Shown here: in pieces, positions 1 to 11,000 of the stretch
How positions within the stretch are numbered: position 1 is the stretch's first letter
Layout: each line of letters opens with the position of its first letter
Assembly (NCBI GenBank): GCA_022511045.1
Contig: JAFLSF010000002.1
Span: 17,930-73,719, forward strand
Direction: 5' to 3'
Length of the DNA: 55,790 nucleotides
Origin: Prevotella sp.
GTDB lineage: Bacteria; Bacteroidota; Bacteroidia; Bacteroidales; Bacteroidaceae
Made by a program: the position numbers and the translations under genes
The notes under the pieces: model-generated
Told to the model about the DNA's origin: nothing
Database searches by the model: none
Seen by the model: only the letters and a program-made list of their open reading frames with translations

Positions 1-99
1 GGACTATCCACACCCTTAACGCGGACTATCCACACCCTTAACGCGGACTATCCACGTCATGGGTGCGGACTATACACACTCCATCGCCCAACCGTTGGG
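1..99. repeat. 22-bp periodic palindrome array A (enters from left window edge)
   Basis: Units 1-20 (truncated), 21-42 gcggactatccacacccttaac, 43-64 gcggactatccacgtcatgggt, 65-86 gcggactatacacactccatcg. A different palindrome, cccaa-ccg-ttggg, lies at 87-99. Dyad centres at 27, 49, 71 and 93 are spaced exactly 22 bp. Confidence 0.85.
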
Positions 100-125
100 A
101 AGGCGGTCGAGGTTGAGCAACTAAT

Positions 126-1238
126 TTATGTATTCTCTACTTCCGAGCAAATCTTTTCCAGTTCTGATAAGGGGTGATTCATCTTGTCCGGGTCTAATTC
201 GTAATAGTGGCAGTTGGCCGCCATCGTCTGTTTTGGAAACTTAAAATTTGGACCAAGTGATTTGTAACGGATGCAAATAAAACGGTCATAAGCGTCGTTA
301 TACTTTCTATATTTACATAGAAAGCAATTCTTTATAGACAACCCTTTTTTCTTTATCAGATAAATAAGCCCCGATTCGTAAGAATTTAGAGTGTTATTAT
401 TGACATTTTCTCCCCATAATTCAACACCAAATTCTTTCAGATTCAGTTCATAGGCAGAATCGGGGTGAAGTTTCCTATGCAGGTCCTCACAATATACAAT
501 ATAATCATGCGCCTTGTATACACGCGCAGCACCATTCTTAAAAAGAACAAACCTTTCTATAGGTACATCATCTTTTTTTATGGATGGCAGTTCGGGATTA
601 AAATTATGTAATATACAATTCCCCCTTTCCTCTTCAACAAATCCTCTGCTGATAATGTCTTCTATATCATCTTCGGACCTAAGTTGTGTAGTTTCTATGA
701 TCTTATATCCTGATTTTAATTTTGACTCCTCTGATTTGTGACTTATGTAAATCTCAATGAAAATCAAGGGTCTTTCTGGTTCTTTTGAATAAGATAACAA
801 AAGGTCTGGACGAAATTCTCCAACTTTGCATTCTTCTTGGCAAGTGTCATATAGCGTTTTATCTTTCCAAATCTTGAGATCTCTGGAAATAGAAACACCT
901 ATTGTTTTACAAGAAGAATCATGATAGAATGGGCATGTGTCTTTCTGATTGCATGGAACATTTTTTGTAAAAGTTATTGGAAAGCTATCTGAGGACAGAA
1001 ATTTCTCTCGGATTTTGCGCTTTGCCAATTTATGAAGATACGATTCTCCGTTGCAGGCGGTATTAGCTTTATGAGAGAAATACCAAGCCTTTTTAGTGCC
1101 GAGATTAGCTACCATTTCTTGTCCACATTCCAGACAAAGTAACTTATGGTTATGTCTGGTTTCATTTGTTATTTCTTTAATGTGAACCAGCTGGTTGTTC
1201 TCGTTTATGCAATAGCTATACTTTACCTGCTTTTTCAT
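126..1238 (-). CDS. CoiA-like / competence-associated nuclease-like protein
   Basis: 370 aa ORF; N-terminal zinc-finger-like CxxC (LLCLECGQ), 'AWYFSHKANTACNGESYLHKLAKRKI' and 'FRPDLLLSYSKEPERPLIFIEIYISHKSEESK' resemble the CoiA nuclease-like domain. Confidence 0.6.
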   Translation of the reverse strand: MKKQVKYSYCINENNQLVHIKEITNETRHNHKLLCLECGQEMVANLGTKKAWYFSHKANTACNGESYLHKLAKRKIREKFLSSDSFPITFTKNVPCNQKDTCPFYHDSSCKTIGVSISRDLKIWKDKTLYDTCQEECKVGEFRPDLLLSYSKEPERPLIFIEIYISHKSEESKLKSGYKIIETTQLRSEDDIEDIISRGFVEEERGNCILHNFNPELPSIKKDDVPIERFVLFKNGAARVYKAHDYIVYCEDLHRKLHPDSAYELNLKEFGVELWGENVNNNTLNSYESGLIYLIKKKGLSIKNCFLCKYRKYNDAYDRFICIRYKSLGPNFKFPKQTMAANCHYYELDPDKMNHPLSELEKICSEVENT

Positions 1239-1341
1239 CAGAATGAAAAATTAAAATATCTGAAGACTCTTATCTTATAAAACAAGGATAAGCATTTTTA
1301 TAATACGAGAATAATTATATATCAAATTATCGCTATATGGC

Positions 1342-1360
1342 AACAAAGTGCCGTTTTGTG
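1342..1360. repeat. Solo palindrome related to the AACAAAGTGCCGCTTTGTT units of the arrays
   Basis: aacaaagtgccgttttgtg; differs only near the 3' arm from aacaaagtgccgctttgtt at 14829-14847. Confidence 0.6.
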
Positions 1361-1379
1361 AGAAAGGGGATATGAGGAC

Positions 1380-2549
1380 TTAATTCGTGCAGCGAAAGAA
1401 CTTGTAAGTGAGGGCATACTCCCGATGGCCGAGAGCCTCGGAACGGGTGGGAGTGCCCGAGGCAGTCTGACGGATGCACTCAAGAATCTGGTCGCGGATG
1501 TCCTCAAAGTTAAGACCTTGTGTAACGATGGCTCCAGCATTGATGTCCATATCGTCCTGCATACGCTGATAGGTGTCGGGATTAGAACAGACCTTGACGA
1601 CGGGCGATATGGCGCTGCCTGCTACGGAGCCACGCCCTGTGGTGTAGAGCACCAAGTGACAGCCGCAGGCCGCCATCTCCATGATTTCGGCATTGTCGTT
1701 GATGTTGGGGAAGCCCCAGCGCGCCTCGCCATCGGGCACAACATCCATCATCCACAAGCCCTTATCGGTGGGGGGAAGCGCTGGGTAGGTGAGGCCTTGA
1801 ACGGGACGCGAGCCGCTTTTGCAGTACGAGCCGAGCGACTTCTCCTCAATGGTGGTCAGTCCGCCTGTGGCATTGCCAGCAGAAAAACTGTCGTGTCCCA
1901 TCTGCTTATAGTATTTGTCGGCCTTGACAATGCAGTTGTAGAGTTGTTCGCCCAATTCAGAATTGGCGGCACGCTGGCGCAACAGGTCTTCGCAGCCGAT
2001 AAGTTCGCCTGGTTCCTCGAAAATGCACGTAGCTTGATGGTCGACCAGCCAATCGAACGTAGCGCCTACGGAGGGGTTGGCAGTGATGCCGCTATAGCCG
2101 TCGCTGCCGCCACAGACGGTACCGATAACGAGGTCGCTCCACTGGATGTCTACTTGCGGAATATCGGCTATGTTGCGCAACATGGTACCTACTGCGCGGA
2201 TGCCTTGCTCAATAGCAGGCATGGTGCCGCCCTCCTCTTGAATGACAATAAGTTCTGCAGGCCGTCCGCTGTCTTGGATGTCGTGTAGCAGCCGTTCGCG
2301 CTGGAAATTCTCGCAGCCCAGCGATACCAACAGTACGGCACCTACGTTGGGATGGGTGCAGAGCCGTTGCATCATCAGTTCAGCATAGTTGTTGGGTGCG
2401 CAGCCGCTGAATCCGATAAGGTGTACCTCCTCTTGTTGGTAATGCTGGGCAATGCGTGAAGCCACATGATGGGCGCACTCCACGAGGTAGGTGACAACTA
2501 CCAAGTTGCGGATGCCTTTCCGCCCATCCTTGCGCAGATAGCCTTTCAT
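1380..2549 (-). CDS. UxaA family hydrolyase (altronate/galactarate dehydratase large-domain type)
   Basis: MKGYLRKDGRKGIRNLVVVTYLVECAHHV, GFSGCAPNNYAELMMQRL and VIGTVCGGSDGYSGITANPSVG are typical of the UxaA/GarD C-terminal domain. Confidence 0.85.
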   Translation of the reverse strand: MKGYLRKDGRKGIRNLVVVTYLVECAHHVASRIAQHYQQEEVHLIGFSGCAPNNYAELMMQRLCTHPNVGAVLLVSLGCENFQRERLLHDIQDSGRPAELIVIQEEGGTMPAIEQGIRAVGTMLRNIADIPQVDIQWSDLVIGTVCGGSDGYSGITANPSVGATFDWLVDHQATCIFEEPGELIGCEDLLRQRAANSELGEQLYNCIVKADKYYKQMGHDSFSAGNATGGLTTIEEKSLGSYCKSGSRPVQGLTYPALPPTDKGLWMMDVVPDGEARWGFPNINDNAEIMEMAACGCHLVLYTTGRGSVAGSAISPVVKVCSNPDTYQRMQDDMDINAGAIVTQGLNFEDIRDQILECIRQTASGTPTRSEALGHREYALTYKFFRCTN

Positions 2550-2553
2550 AGTC

Positions 2554-3672
2554 TTATAGTGTTAGTGTTTTGTATGATACGCAATTGTTTTTGATGAGGT
2601 CCCAGTCGAGCTCTACGCCGACACCGGGAGCCTTGGGGACGGTTATCATGCCCTCGCCGTCGATAGGTAACAGCCCTTTCATAGGGAACTGGAAATCCTC
2701 CTCGGGGACAAAATATTCGAACCATTTGCAGTTGCGGATGGCACAGGAGACATGCAGATTGACCACATCCATGTAATTCATCGTTGTAGTGTGAATCTCG
2801 CAGTTTAACCCAAAACTCTCGGCCAAATGGGCTATCTTCAGTGTGCCCGTAATACCGCATTTCCACGACACATCGGCGCGCACAATATCGGCGGCCTGCT
2901 GGTTGATAACTTGTGCCACACCCCAGTGACAGCCACGCGTTGTCTCAGTTGCGGCAATAGGAATGTCCAGCGCACGGCACAATTGTGAGTACTTGTACAA
3001 CTCGAAATCGCGGAATGGTTCCTCCAGCCAAATATAGCCGAGTCGCTCCAGTTGTCGGCCAACGCGGATAGCCTCGTCAAGCGTGTATTCTGCTACAGGG
3101 TCGCTCATCAGCCCGAAGTCGTCGCCAACCGCCTTTCTGAGTTTCTCGTGAATACGCATATCGGTTTCGATGGGGCCCGGTGGATGAACCTTATAACACT
3201 TGATGCCGCGCTCCTGATAGTAGAGTGCCTCATCAACATACTCCTGTTCCGAGGTATGGAACAGGCCGCTGGCATAAACGGGCAGCTGCTCGCGATAGGC
3301 TCCGATGTATTGGTAGAGCGGCAGCCCAGCAGCCTTAGCGCAAATGTCCCAAAGCGCTACGTCGATGGGGCCAGGCAGATAGACAGGGAAGAATGTCAAG
3401 TGGCGGTCAATGTTCCACATTTCGTGCCAAATCTGCTCGCGGTCGTAGGGCGAGCGACCCAGCACAACGGGAGCAATGTTGTCCATAATATACGCCTCGG
3501 TGACATTGCCAGAACGGGCAGCCAGCGCTGTGGCTATGCCCTCGAGCCCTGTGTCGGTGGTCAGTTTCAGCACCAAGACGTCCCAGTCCATAGCACTCTT
3601 GCCTTTGCGTTTGTCATCAAACAGGCACTTGTCACGACGTACCCACCATGTTTCAATCTTCTGTATGACCAT
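2554..3672 (-). CDS. Enolase-superfamily (mandelate racemase/muconate lactonizing) sugar-acid dehydratase
   Basis: MR/MLE fold hallmarks: GPIDVALWDICAKAAGLPLYQYIG, YKVHPPGP, WLEEPFRDFELYKYSQLCRALDIPIAATE, EIHTTTMN. Confidence 0.85.
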   Translation of the reverse strand: MVIQKIETWWVRRDKCLFDDKRKGKSAMDWDVLVLKLTTDTGLEGIATALAARSGNVTEAYIMDNIAPVVLGRSPYDREQIWHEMWNIDRHLTFFPVYLPGPIDVALWDICAKAAGLPLYQYIGAYREQLPVYASGLFHTSEQEYVDEALYYQERGIKCYKVHPPGPIETDMRIHEKLRKAVGDDFGLMSDPVAEYTLDEAIRVGRQLERLGYIWLEEPFRDFELYKYSQLCRALDIPIAATETTRGCHWGVAQVINQQAADIVRADVSWKCGITGTLKIAHLAESFGLNCEIHTTTMNYMDVVNLHVSCAIRNCKWFEYFVPEEDFQFPMKGLLPIDGEGMITVPKAPGVGVELDWDLIKNNCVSYKTLTL

Positions 3673-3696
3673 AATTGATATTGCTGATTTGTTAGT

Positions 3697-4989
3697 TTAC
3701 GATTTAAAGGTTATCTGCTGAATGGGCACAAAAAGCCGTAGCGTGAGCCACGCAAGGAGATACATCGTGCTGGCTATCATGAAAATCATAGCGTAACTGC
3801 CTGTCCACTCTAAGATGAGTCCTACGAACGACGAAGCTAATGCACCGCCTACGGCACCACCCACACTGCTAATACCCGTCATAGAGCCTACAACTTGTTT
3901 AGGGTAGACGTCGGAAACAATAGTAAAAATGTTCGAGGCCCATGCCTGATGTGTGCTGGTGGCAAGTCCGATGATGAACACTACCACCCACATGTTTTCA
4001 ATGTAAGGAACGGCGTTTAGCGGCAGCACCAACAAGGCAAATAGCAAAATGGTAGTTTTGCGGGCGAAATTGACAGAGCGTCCCATGCGGATAAACTGCG
4101 ATGATACATGACCACCGTAAATACCTCCAATGCTCGACATCAAGTAAATGATGATGAGCGGTAGTACGGTTGCTTTCAAGTCGACACCCTGCGTCTTGTT
4201 GAGGAAGTCGGGAGTCCAAAATAGGAAGAACCACCATACCCAGTCCGTCACGAAGCGTGAAAAGAGGATAGCATACGTTTGGCGGTGCTGGAACAACTCG
4301 CGCCAACTGACGGTATGCCCACTCTGCTCAACGTCCTCACTCTTTTCGTCGTTCTCGTCTGAGCGAATATAGGCCAACTCTGCGGCATTTACGCTTGGAT
4401 GCTTGTCGGGAGCTTTGTACAGCATCCACCATATAACTACCCAGATGAAACCCAACAATCCCGTAACGATAAACGCCCAGCGCCAGCCCCACTGTAGCGT
4501 GATGGCTGTGACGATAATTGGCGCAACAACGGCTCCAATGGTGGTGCCAGAGTTGAAAACACCTGTGGCAAAGGCTCTGTCGCGTTTGGGGAACCATTCG
4601 GCAATGACTTTAACGGCTGCAGGAAAGTTGCCAGCCTCGCCTAGTCCTAAAACGGCGCGAGCGGCTCCGAAGCCTACTACGGAACGTGCAGCAGCATGCA
4701 GCACGGCACCAAGGCTCCATACAATGATGGCTATCGAATAACCTAATTTGCTGCCTAAGCGGTCGAGCATCCTTCCGCACATAATCATACCTATACCGTA
4801 GGCTATCTGAAAGGCGGTGACGATGTAGCCGTAGTCGGCCTCCGTCCATCCGAGGTCTTCTTGGATATATGGCTTCAGCAGTCCGATAACTTGACGGTCG
4901 ATGTAATTCACGGTTGTGGCAAAGAAAATGAGCGTCACCACGACCCATCGAACGTTTGTCTTTTTTGTAGTTCTTATGTCTTCCATCAT
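3697..4989 (-). CDS. MFS transporter, hexuronate/sugar-acid (ACS family) type
   Basis: RWVVVTLIFFATTVNYIDRQVIGLLKPYI, GEAGNFPAAVKVIAEWFPKRDRAFATGVFNSGTTIGAVVAP; ExuT-like MFS signatures. Confidence 0.9.
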   Translation of the reverse strand: MMEDIRTTKKTNVRWVVVTLIFFATTVNYIDRQVIGLLKPYIQEDLGWTEADYGYIVTAFQIAYGIGMIMCGRMLDRLGSKLGYSIAIIVWSLGAVLHAAARSVVGFGAARAVLGLGEAGNFPAAVKVIAEWFPKRDRAFATGVFNSGTTIGAVVAPIIVTAITLQWGWRWAFIVTGLLGFIWVVIWWMLYKAPDKHPSVNAAELAYIRSDENDEKSEDVEQSGHTVSWRELFQHRQTYAILFSRFVTDWVWWFFLFWTPDFLNKTQGVDLKATVLPLIIIYLMSSIGGIYGGHVSSQFIRMGRSVNFARKTTILLFALLVLPLNAVPYIENMWVVVFIIGLATSTHQAWASNIFTIVSDVYPKQVVGSMTGISSVGGAVGGALASSFVGLILEWTGSYAMIFMIASTMYLLAWLTLRLFVPIQQITFKS

Positions 4990-4997
4990 TTCATAGT

Positions 4998-5741
4998 TTA
5001 AAACGCCTCAGAAGCTCCTGCATCAACGGGCAGGAACACACCATTTACATAACTGCCTGCTGGCGACGAGAGGTAGAGTGCGGCATAGCCTATGTCTTCG
5101 GGCTGACCAAAGGTCTTCATTGGAATACGGCGCAGAATGTTGGCCTTGCGCTGTGGGTCATTGTCTGTGGCTTTATGGAACATAGGTGTGTCTATCCAGC
5201 CCGGCGCAATAGTATTGACGCGGATACCTTTGGCAGAGAGTTCTGCTACAAGGCTACGCTGCAAACCGAGAATGGCCGATTTGGCGGTAGTGTAGCCCAC
5301 AACCTGCTCCATACCCATAATGGCAGTCATTGAACTAATGAGAATAATACTGCCCTTTCCTTGTTTGACCATCAGTTTGGCGAATTCGCGGCTTAAGGCA
5401 AATACACTCAGTACATGGACGTTCAACACGCTGAGGAACTCCTCGTCGCTCACGTCAAGCGCCCATTTCTTCAAGTGGATTCCTGCACAATTGACGAGAA
5501 TATCTACCGTACCAATCTCTTTGACCAACTGGGGAATTTCGTCAAGTTTTGTTACGTCGAAGGCTTTATATGTGCAACGTTCGCCCAATTGCTGACTGGC
5601 TTCGCGTAATTTTTCCTCGTTGCGGCCTACAATAATTACTTCGGCGCCAGCTTCTACAAACACTTTGGCTATGCCTAAGCCAAGTCCACTGCCACCACCT
5701 GTTACTACGGCTCGCTGGCCGTCTATTCTAAATGCGTTCAT
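4998..5741 (-). CDS. SDR family NAD(P)-dependent oxidoreductase
   Basis: TGGGSGLGLGIAKVF, NCAG, YTTAKSAILGL, APGWIDTPM. Confidence 0.9.
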   Translation of the reverse strand: MNAFRIDGQRAVVTGGGSGLGLGIAKVFVEAGAEVIIVGRNEEKLREASQQLGERCTYKAFDVTKLDEIPQLVKEIGTVDILVNCAGIHLKKWALDVSDEEFLSVLNVHVLSVFALSREFAKLMVKQGKGSIILISSMTAIMGMEQVVGYTTAKSAILGLQRSLVAELSAKGIRVNTIAPGWIDTPMFHKATDNDPQRKANILRRIPMKTFGQPEDIGYAALYLSSPAGSYVNGVFLPVDAGASEAF

Positions 5742-5783
5742 ATTGTGTGATTTACTGATTTAAGATTAACGTTCTTGGAGGAA

Positions 5784-6479
5784 TTACATAATGCCAAACT
5801 TCGCAAAAGCCTCAACAGTACTCATACCTTGTTCCAAAGCCTGCTTAACCTGTTTCTCACCGCGAGCCTTCTCAATAGCTCCTGCAAAGGCTTCTTCTTC
5901 AGCCTCTTTCGGCACAATGATAACGCCGTCGAGGTCGCCGAAGACAATATCACCAGAACGAACGGGAATACCACCAAACTCAATGGGAACTCGATAGTCT
6001 ATCACCTTGCCGCGTGGCCCTTGGTCTTGAGCATAAGTACCCTGTGAGAATGTTGGGAAATTCAGTCTGAGTATTTCATTCGTATCACGAGAGAAGCCGT
6101 CTACCACAGCGCCTGCGGCACCAATAGCAATAGCGCGGGTGCTCATCAGTCCGCCCCATAGCGCATAGCGGGGAGACGAACCGCTACAGATGTATACCTC
6201 GCCTGGTTTCAATTGGTCCAGTGCTTCAAACATAATGCCGAAAGGCTTGCGCATTACTTCCAAGTGTGTTTGCTCCTGTCGCTCAGCAAATACGTCGGCT
6301 TCCAGGACAGGCATAGCGCGTCCAATAACCACCATATCGCTTCGTAGCGGTTTGATGTGTGGCGGTAAGAACTGATGCAGGTAACCCATCTTGTCCAATA
6401 CGTCACCTACCAAAGCGGTAAATAGTTCAGTACGAGCTATTGAGAACAATTCCTCGTCGTTTTTCCATAGATTTGTCAT
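5784..6479 (-). CDS. RraA-family protein (HMG/CHA-aldolase-like)
   Basis: GAAGAVVDGFSRDTNEI, DYRVPIEFGGIPVRSGDIVFGDLDGVIIVP is the RraA/HMG aldolase fold signature. Confidence 0.85.
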   Translation of the reverse strand: MTNLWKNDEELFSIARTELFTALVGDVLDKMGYLHQFLPPHIKPLRSDMVVIGRAMPVLEADVFAERQEQTHLEVMRKPFGIMFEALDQLKPGEVYICSGSSPRYALWGGLMSTRAIAIGAAGAVVDGFSRDTNEILRLNFPTFSQGTYAQDQGPRGKVIDYRVPIEFGGIPVRSGDIVFGDLDGVIIVPKEAEEEAFAGAIEKARGEKQVKQALEQGMSTVEAFAKFGIM

Positions 6480-6545
6480 AATGTTTATTTTTTAGTTAGT
6501 AATTCTTTAGGTTTTTGTAAAGTTATGGTTTGGTTGTAGTAACGG

Positions 6546-7223
6546 TCATTCTTTCAACAAGTCGGGGCGTAACCGTCGAGTACGCTCCATTGCCTGTTCC
6601 AACTCCCAGTTACGTATTTTGGCCTCGTTGCCCGAGAGTAGTATTTCTGGCACTTTCCACCCTTTGTAGTCAGCAGGACGTGTGTAGATGGGTGCTGCCA
6701 ACAAATCGTCTTGAAAGCAGTCGGAAAGGGCACTCTGTTCGTCACCGATGACACCGGGCACCACACGCACAATAGCATCGGCAATCATAGCGGCGACCAG
6801 TTCGCCACCTGTCAGCACAAAATCGCCGATAGATATTTCTTTGGTAATCAAGTGGTCGCGCACGCGTTGGTCTATCCCTTTATAGTGACCAGCCAAGATT
6901 ATAAGATTTCCTTTCAGCGATAACTCGTTGGCCAAATGTTGGTCGAAGCGCTCGCCGTCTGGAGAAGTAAAGATAACTTCGTCGTAGTCGCGCTCTTCTT
7001 TCAATGCCGTAATACAACGGTCTATCGGCTCACATTGCATCACCATACCCGCACTGCCACCGTAGGGATAATCATCGACACGCCGCCATTTGTCCAGCGT
7101 GTAGTCACGCAGGTTGTGCAGGCGTATCTCGGCCAGCCCTTTCTTTTCAGCGCGAGCCAATATGCTCTCATGGACAAAGCCTTCCAGCATCTCAGGCAGT
7201 ACGGTGATAATATCTATCCTCAT
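6546..7223 (-). CDS. trmD: tRNA (guanine-N1-)-methyltransferase
   Basis: [71 protein letters not shown]. Confidence 0.97.
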   Translation of the reverse strand: MRIDIITVLPEMLEGFVHESILARAEKKGLAEIRLHNLRDYTLDKWRRVDDYPYGGSAGMVMQCEPIDRCITALKEERDYDEVIFTSPDGERFDQHLANELSLKGNLIILAGHYKGIDQRVRDHLITKEISIGDFVLTGGELVAAMIADAIVRVVPGVIGDEQSALSDCFQDDLLAAPIYTRPADYKGWKVPEILLSGNEAKIRNWELEQAMERTRRLRPDLLKE

Positions 7224-7249
7224 GGTAACGCAATTAGTAGATAAAACGG

Positions 7250-8098
7250 TTAAGCGGCGTAGAATGTCCTAATTTTGTCCAGATAGCGCTCGCCTGTTTC
7301 TCGCCCCATATTGTAAACTAAACGCATTTGGTCAGCATTGTGGGAAACGTGGCCTATGGGTATTGGCTCATTGGGACGAATGACGAGACAACGTCCCTTT
7401 CGCTCAGCCTCCGCAATATACGCTAACTGCTTGTTATACATTAGGTGTCGCTCATCAAGGGCACGTATCATGTTAGGATATTTCCGAAGCGCAATACGCA
7501 TAAGCAGCATCAATCGGTTATGTTTCTTCTGATAGCCTAAAGGCTGGGTCAGTATAACCACATTGCGGTCGTAACCATTATGCTCGAAATACTCCAAAGG
7601 TATAGAGTCACTGACGCCACCATCCAGCAACTTATAGTTGCGGATAGTGACGACTTTAGAGACTAACGGCATACTGGCTGAGGCACGAATCCACTCATAA
7701 GCCTCATAGTTGCACGTTGGTAGTTGTTGATAAACGGGTTTACCCGTCTCAACGTCCGTACAGACAACAATGAACTCCATAGGATTTTGCTCGAAGGCCT
7801 CCTCATCGAAAATGTCATATTGTTTTGGCACAACGTGATAGTCAAAGTGGGCATTGAAATAATCGCCGCTGGTCAGTAGTGACTTGACACCACTAAACCG
7901 GCTATCACGGGCAAAACGAATATTGTAGCGGATAGCACGACCTGGCTGGCGCGACTTGTAGTTACAACCAAAGGCTGCTCCCGCAGATACACCGATGAGT
8001 GCATCAGGCCAGATATTATGTTCCATCATAATATCAGTAATGCCTGCTGTCCACAGACCACGCATGGCTCCGCCTTCAAGCACTAATCCTTTTTTCAT
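7250..8098 (-). CDS. Patatin-like phospholipase family protein
   Basis: [17 protein letters not shown]...[11 protein letters not shown] (GxSxG) and [13 protein letters not shown] (DGG). Confidence 0.9.
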   Translation of the reverse strand: MKKGLVLEGGAMRGLWTAGITDIMMEHNIWPDALIGVSAGAAFGCNYKSRQPGRAIRYNIRFARDSRFSGVKSLLTSGDYFNAHFDYHVVPKQYDIFDEEAFEQNPMEFIVVCTDVETGKPVYQQLPTCNYEAYEWIRASASMPLVSKVVTIRNYKLLDGGVSDSIPLEYFEHNGYDRNVVILTQPLGYQKKHNRLMLLMRIALRKYPNMIRALDERHLMYNKQLAYIAEAERKGRCLVIRPNEPIPIGHVSHNADQMRLVYNMGRETGERYLDKIRTFYAA

Positions 8099-11000
8099 GC
8101 GTCATATTCCTGCCAAGACTTAATCTTGATGTCTTCCAGCGTGAGCGCTGTAAAGGCTTCAATAAAGGCTTTGGCCAGACGAACGTTGGTCATCAATGGG
8201 ATATTGTGGTCAATAGCTCCGCGACGAATACGGTAGCCGTTGGTCAACTCACGCTTGGTGTGGTTCTTCGGAACATTGATGATGAGTTCAAACTTGTGCT
8301 GGGCAATCATGTCCATCACTTTGTTCTCTCCATCTTCGTCGGGCCAGCTGACAGCCGTAGCTTTTACGCCATTCTCGTTGAGGAATTGGGCTGTTCCGCC
8401 TGTAGCATATACTTCGTAACCTTTCTTCACCAACTGTTTGGCAGGCTCTAACAGCGAGACCTTACCTTTAGCTGCACCAGAAGAGATGAGTACGGCACTA
8501 CCGGCTTTCGGCAGTTTGTAGCCTGTGGCGATAAGGGCATTGAGCATAGCCTCATTCAAATCGTCGCCCAAGCAACCAACCTCACCCGTAGACGACATAT
8601 CAACGCCCAAAACGGGGTCAGCATTTTGCAAACGGGCAAATGAGAACTGCGAGGCCTTAACACCAATACGGTCAATATCAAACTCAGAGCCGTCGGGGCG
8701 AGAGTAGGGGGCGTCAAGCATAATCTTTGTAGCCGTCTCAATGAAGTTACGTTTCAGAATCTTCGATACAAAGGGGAACGAGCGAGAGGCACGCAGGTTA
8801 CACTCAATAACCTTCACTTCGCGATTCTTGGCGAGGAACTGGATATTGAACGGACCAGAGATGTTCAACTCCTTAGCAATCTTGCGTGCTATCTTCTTAA
8901 TTTGTCTAACAGTAGAGAAATAGATGTGTTGTGCAGGGAACAACATAGTAGCGTCTCCAGAGTGTACACCCGCATACTCTACATGCTCAGAAATAGCATA
9001 TTCCACCACTTCACCCTTGTCTGCTACAGCATCAAACTCAATCTCTTTAGTTTCCTGCATGAATTGCGATACGACTACAGGGAATTCTTTCGACACCTCA
9101 GTAGCCATATTCAAGAAACGGTGCAGTTCTTCATCGTCATAACAAACATTCATAGCAGCACCCGATAGCACGTAGGAGGGACGTACCAACACAGGATAGC
9201 CTACCTCAGCAACGAACTCCTTAATATCTTCAAATGAAGTCAGTGCACGCCAAGCGGGTTGGTCAATACCTAACTTGTCAAGCATGGCCGAGAATTTGTC
9301 GCGGTTTTCTGCACGGTCAATGTTTACGGGACTTGTGCCTAATACGGGTACACCTTGACGATGTAACTTCATAGCCAGATTGTTGGGAATCTGACCACCT
9401 ACGGAAACGATGACACCACGAGGCGACTCAAGGTCAATGATGTCGAGTACACGCTCCAGAGACAACTCGTCAAAATATAAGCGGTCGCACATATCGTAGT
9501 CCGTTGACACCGTTTCGGGGTTATAGTTAATCATGATGGACTTATAACCCAACTTGCGGGCAGTATTGATTGCATTCACCGAACACCAATCGAACTCTAC
9601 AGAGCTACCAATACGATAGGCACCCGAACCCAATACAATAACAGATTTCTCGTTGTTATAGTAGTTGATGTCGTGAGATGTAGTGTAAGGCTTACCGTCT
9701 GGCTCAGCAAATGCTGGTGTGTGGGTGTATGTGAAGTACAAGTAGTTGGTCAGTTCTGGATGCTCGGAAGCAACGGTCGGGATACGCTTTACTGATGGCA
9801 TGATACCTTGTTGCTTGCGATACTGACGTACTTGCAGGTTTTCTTTCTCCATATTGCCTTCTGTCTTTTTCAACACGAAGCGAGCTATCTGGAAATCGGA
9901 GAATCCGCACTGCTTTACCTCCAACAACAACGAAGCAGGCAGGTCTTCCAACTTGTCGTAGGTCATCAATTGATGCTTCAAGTCTACAATGTGCTTCAGC
10001 TTTTCGAGGAACCATTTGTCAATTTTAGTCAGTTGCTCAATGCGGTCTACCGTGTAACCCTCCTCCAATGCTTGTGCAATAGCAAAGATACGCATATCGG
10101 TAGGATTCTCTAAGGCATCTTCCAGATTGTCGAACTTGGTGTGGTCGTTGCCTACGAAACCGTGCATGCCTTGACCAATCATGCGCAGACCCTTTTGAAT
10201 CATTTCTTCAAAAGAGCGACCGATAGACATGATTTCACCAACCGATTTCATAGAAGAGCCGATATGGCGGCTTACGCCAGCAAACTTTGTGAGGTCCCAA
10301 CGGGGAATCTTACAAATCATATAGTCAAGGCTTGGGGCAACGTAAGCAGAGCTTGTCGTTCCCATTTCGCCAATCTGGTCGAGCGTATAGCCTAACGCAA
10401 TCTTGGCAGCAACGAAAGCAAGGGGATAGCCTGTGGCTTTTGAGGCTAATGCACTACTACGGCTCAGTCGGGCGTTAATCTCAATGATGCGGTAGTCGTT
10501 GGTCTGTGCGTTAAAAGCAAACTGGATATTACACTCACCAACGATACCCAAGTGGCGTACACACTTGATGGTAATCTCTTGCAGCATCTTCACTTGCTGC
10601 TCGTCCAGCGAACAAGTAGGAGCCACTACAATCGATTCTCCTGTGTGGATGCCTAAGGGGTCGAAATTCTCCATCGAGGCAACAGTGAAGCAGTGGTCGT
10701 TGGCATCACGGATGCACTCAAACTCAATCTCCTTCCATCCCTTCAAAGACTCTTCAACCAGAATCTGGGGGGCAAACGTAAAGGCACTCTCAGCCAACTC
10801 TCTGAAAGCCTGCTCGTCGGGGCAGATGCCAGAACCTAAGCCTCCTAATGCGTATGCTGAGCGTACCATAATGGGGAAGCCAATCTCGTGGGCTGCCTTT
10901 AAGGCGTCATCCATATTCTCTACGGCATGACTGACGGGTGTCTTCAGTGCTATCTCGTCCAGTTTCTTGACAAAGAGGTCGCGGTCTTCAGTATTCATAA

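Noticed and set aside
1425-2288. 287-aa plus-strand ORF antisense to the UxaA-like gene
   Set aside because: Long shadow ORF opposite a well-supported gene; no recognisable family. The same applies to most other antisense ORFs in the track, e.g. 3052..3678, 25731..26528, 42055..42798 and 54055..54558.
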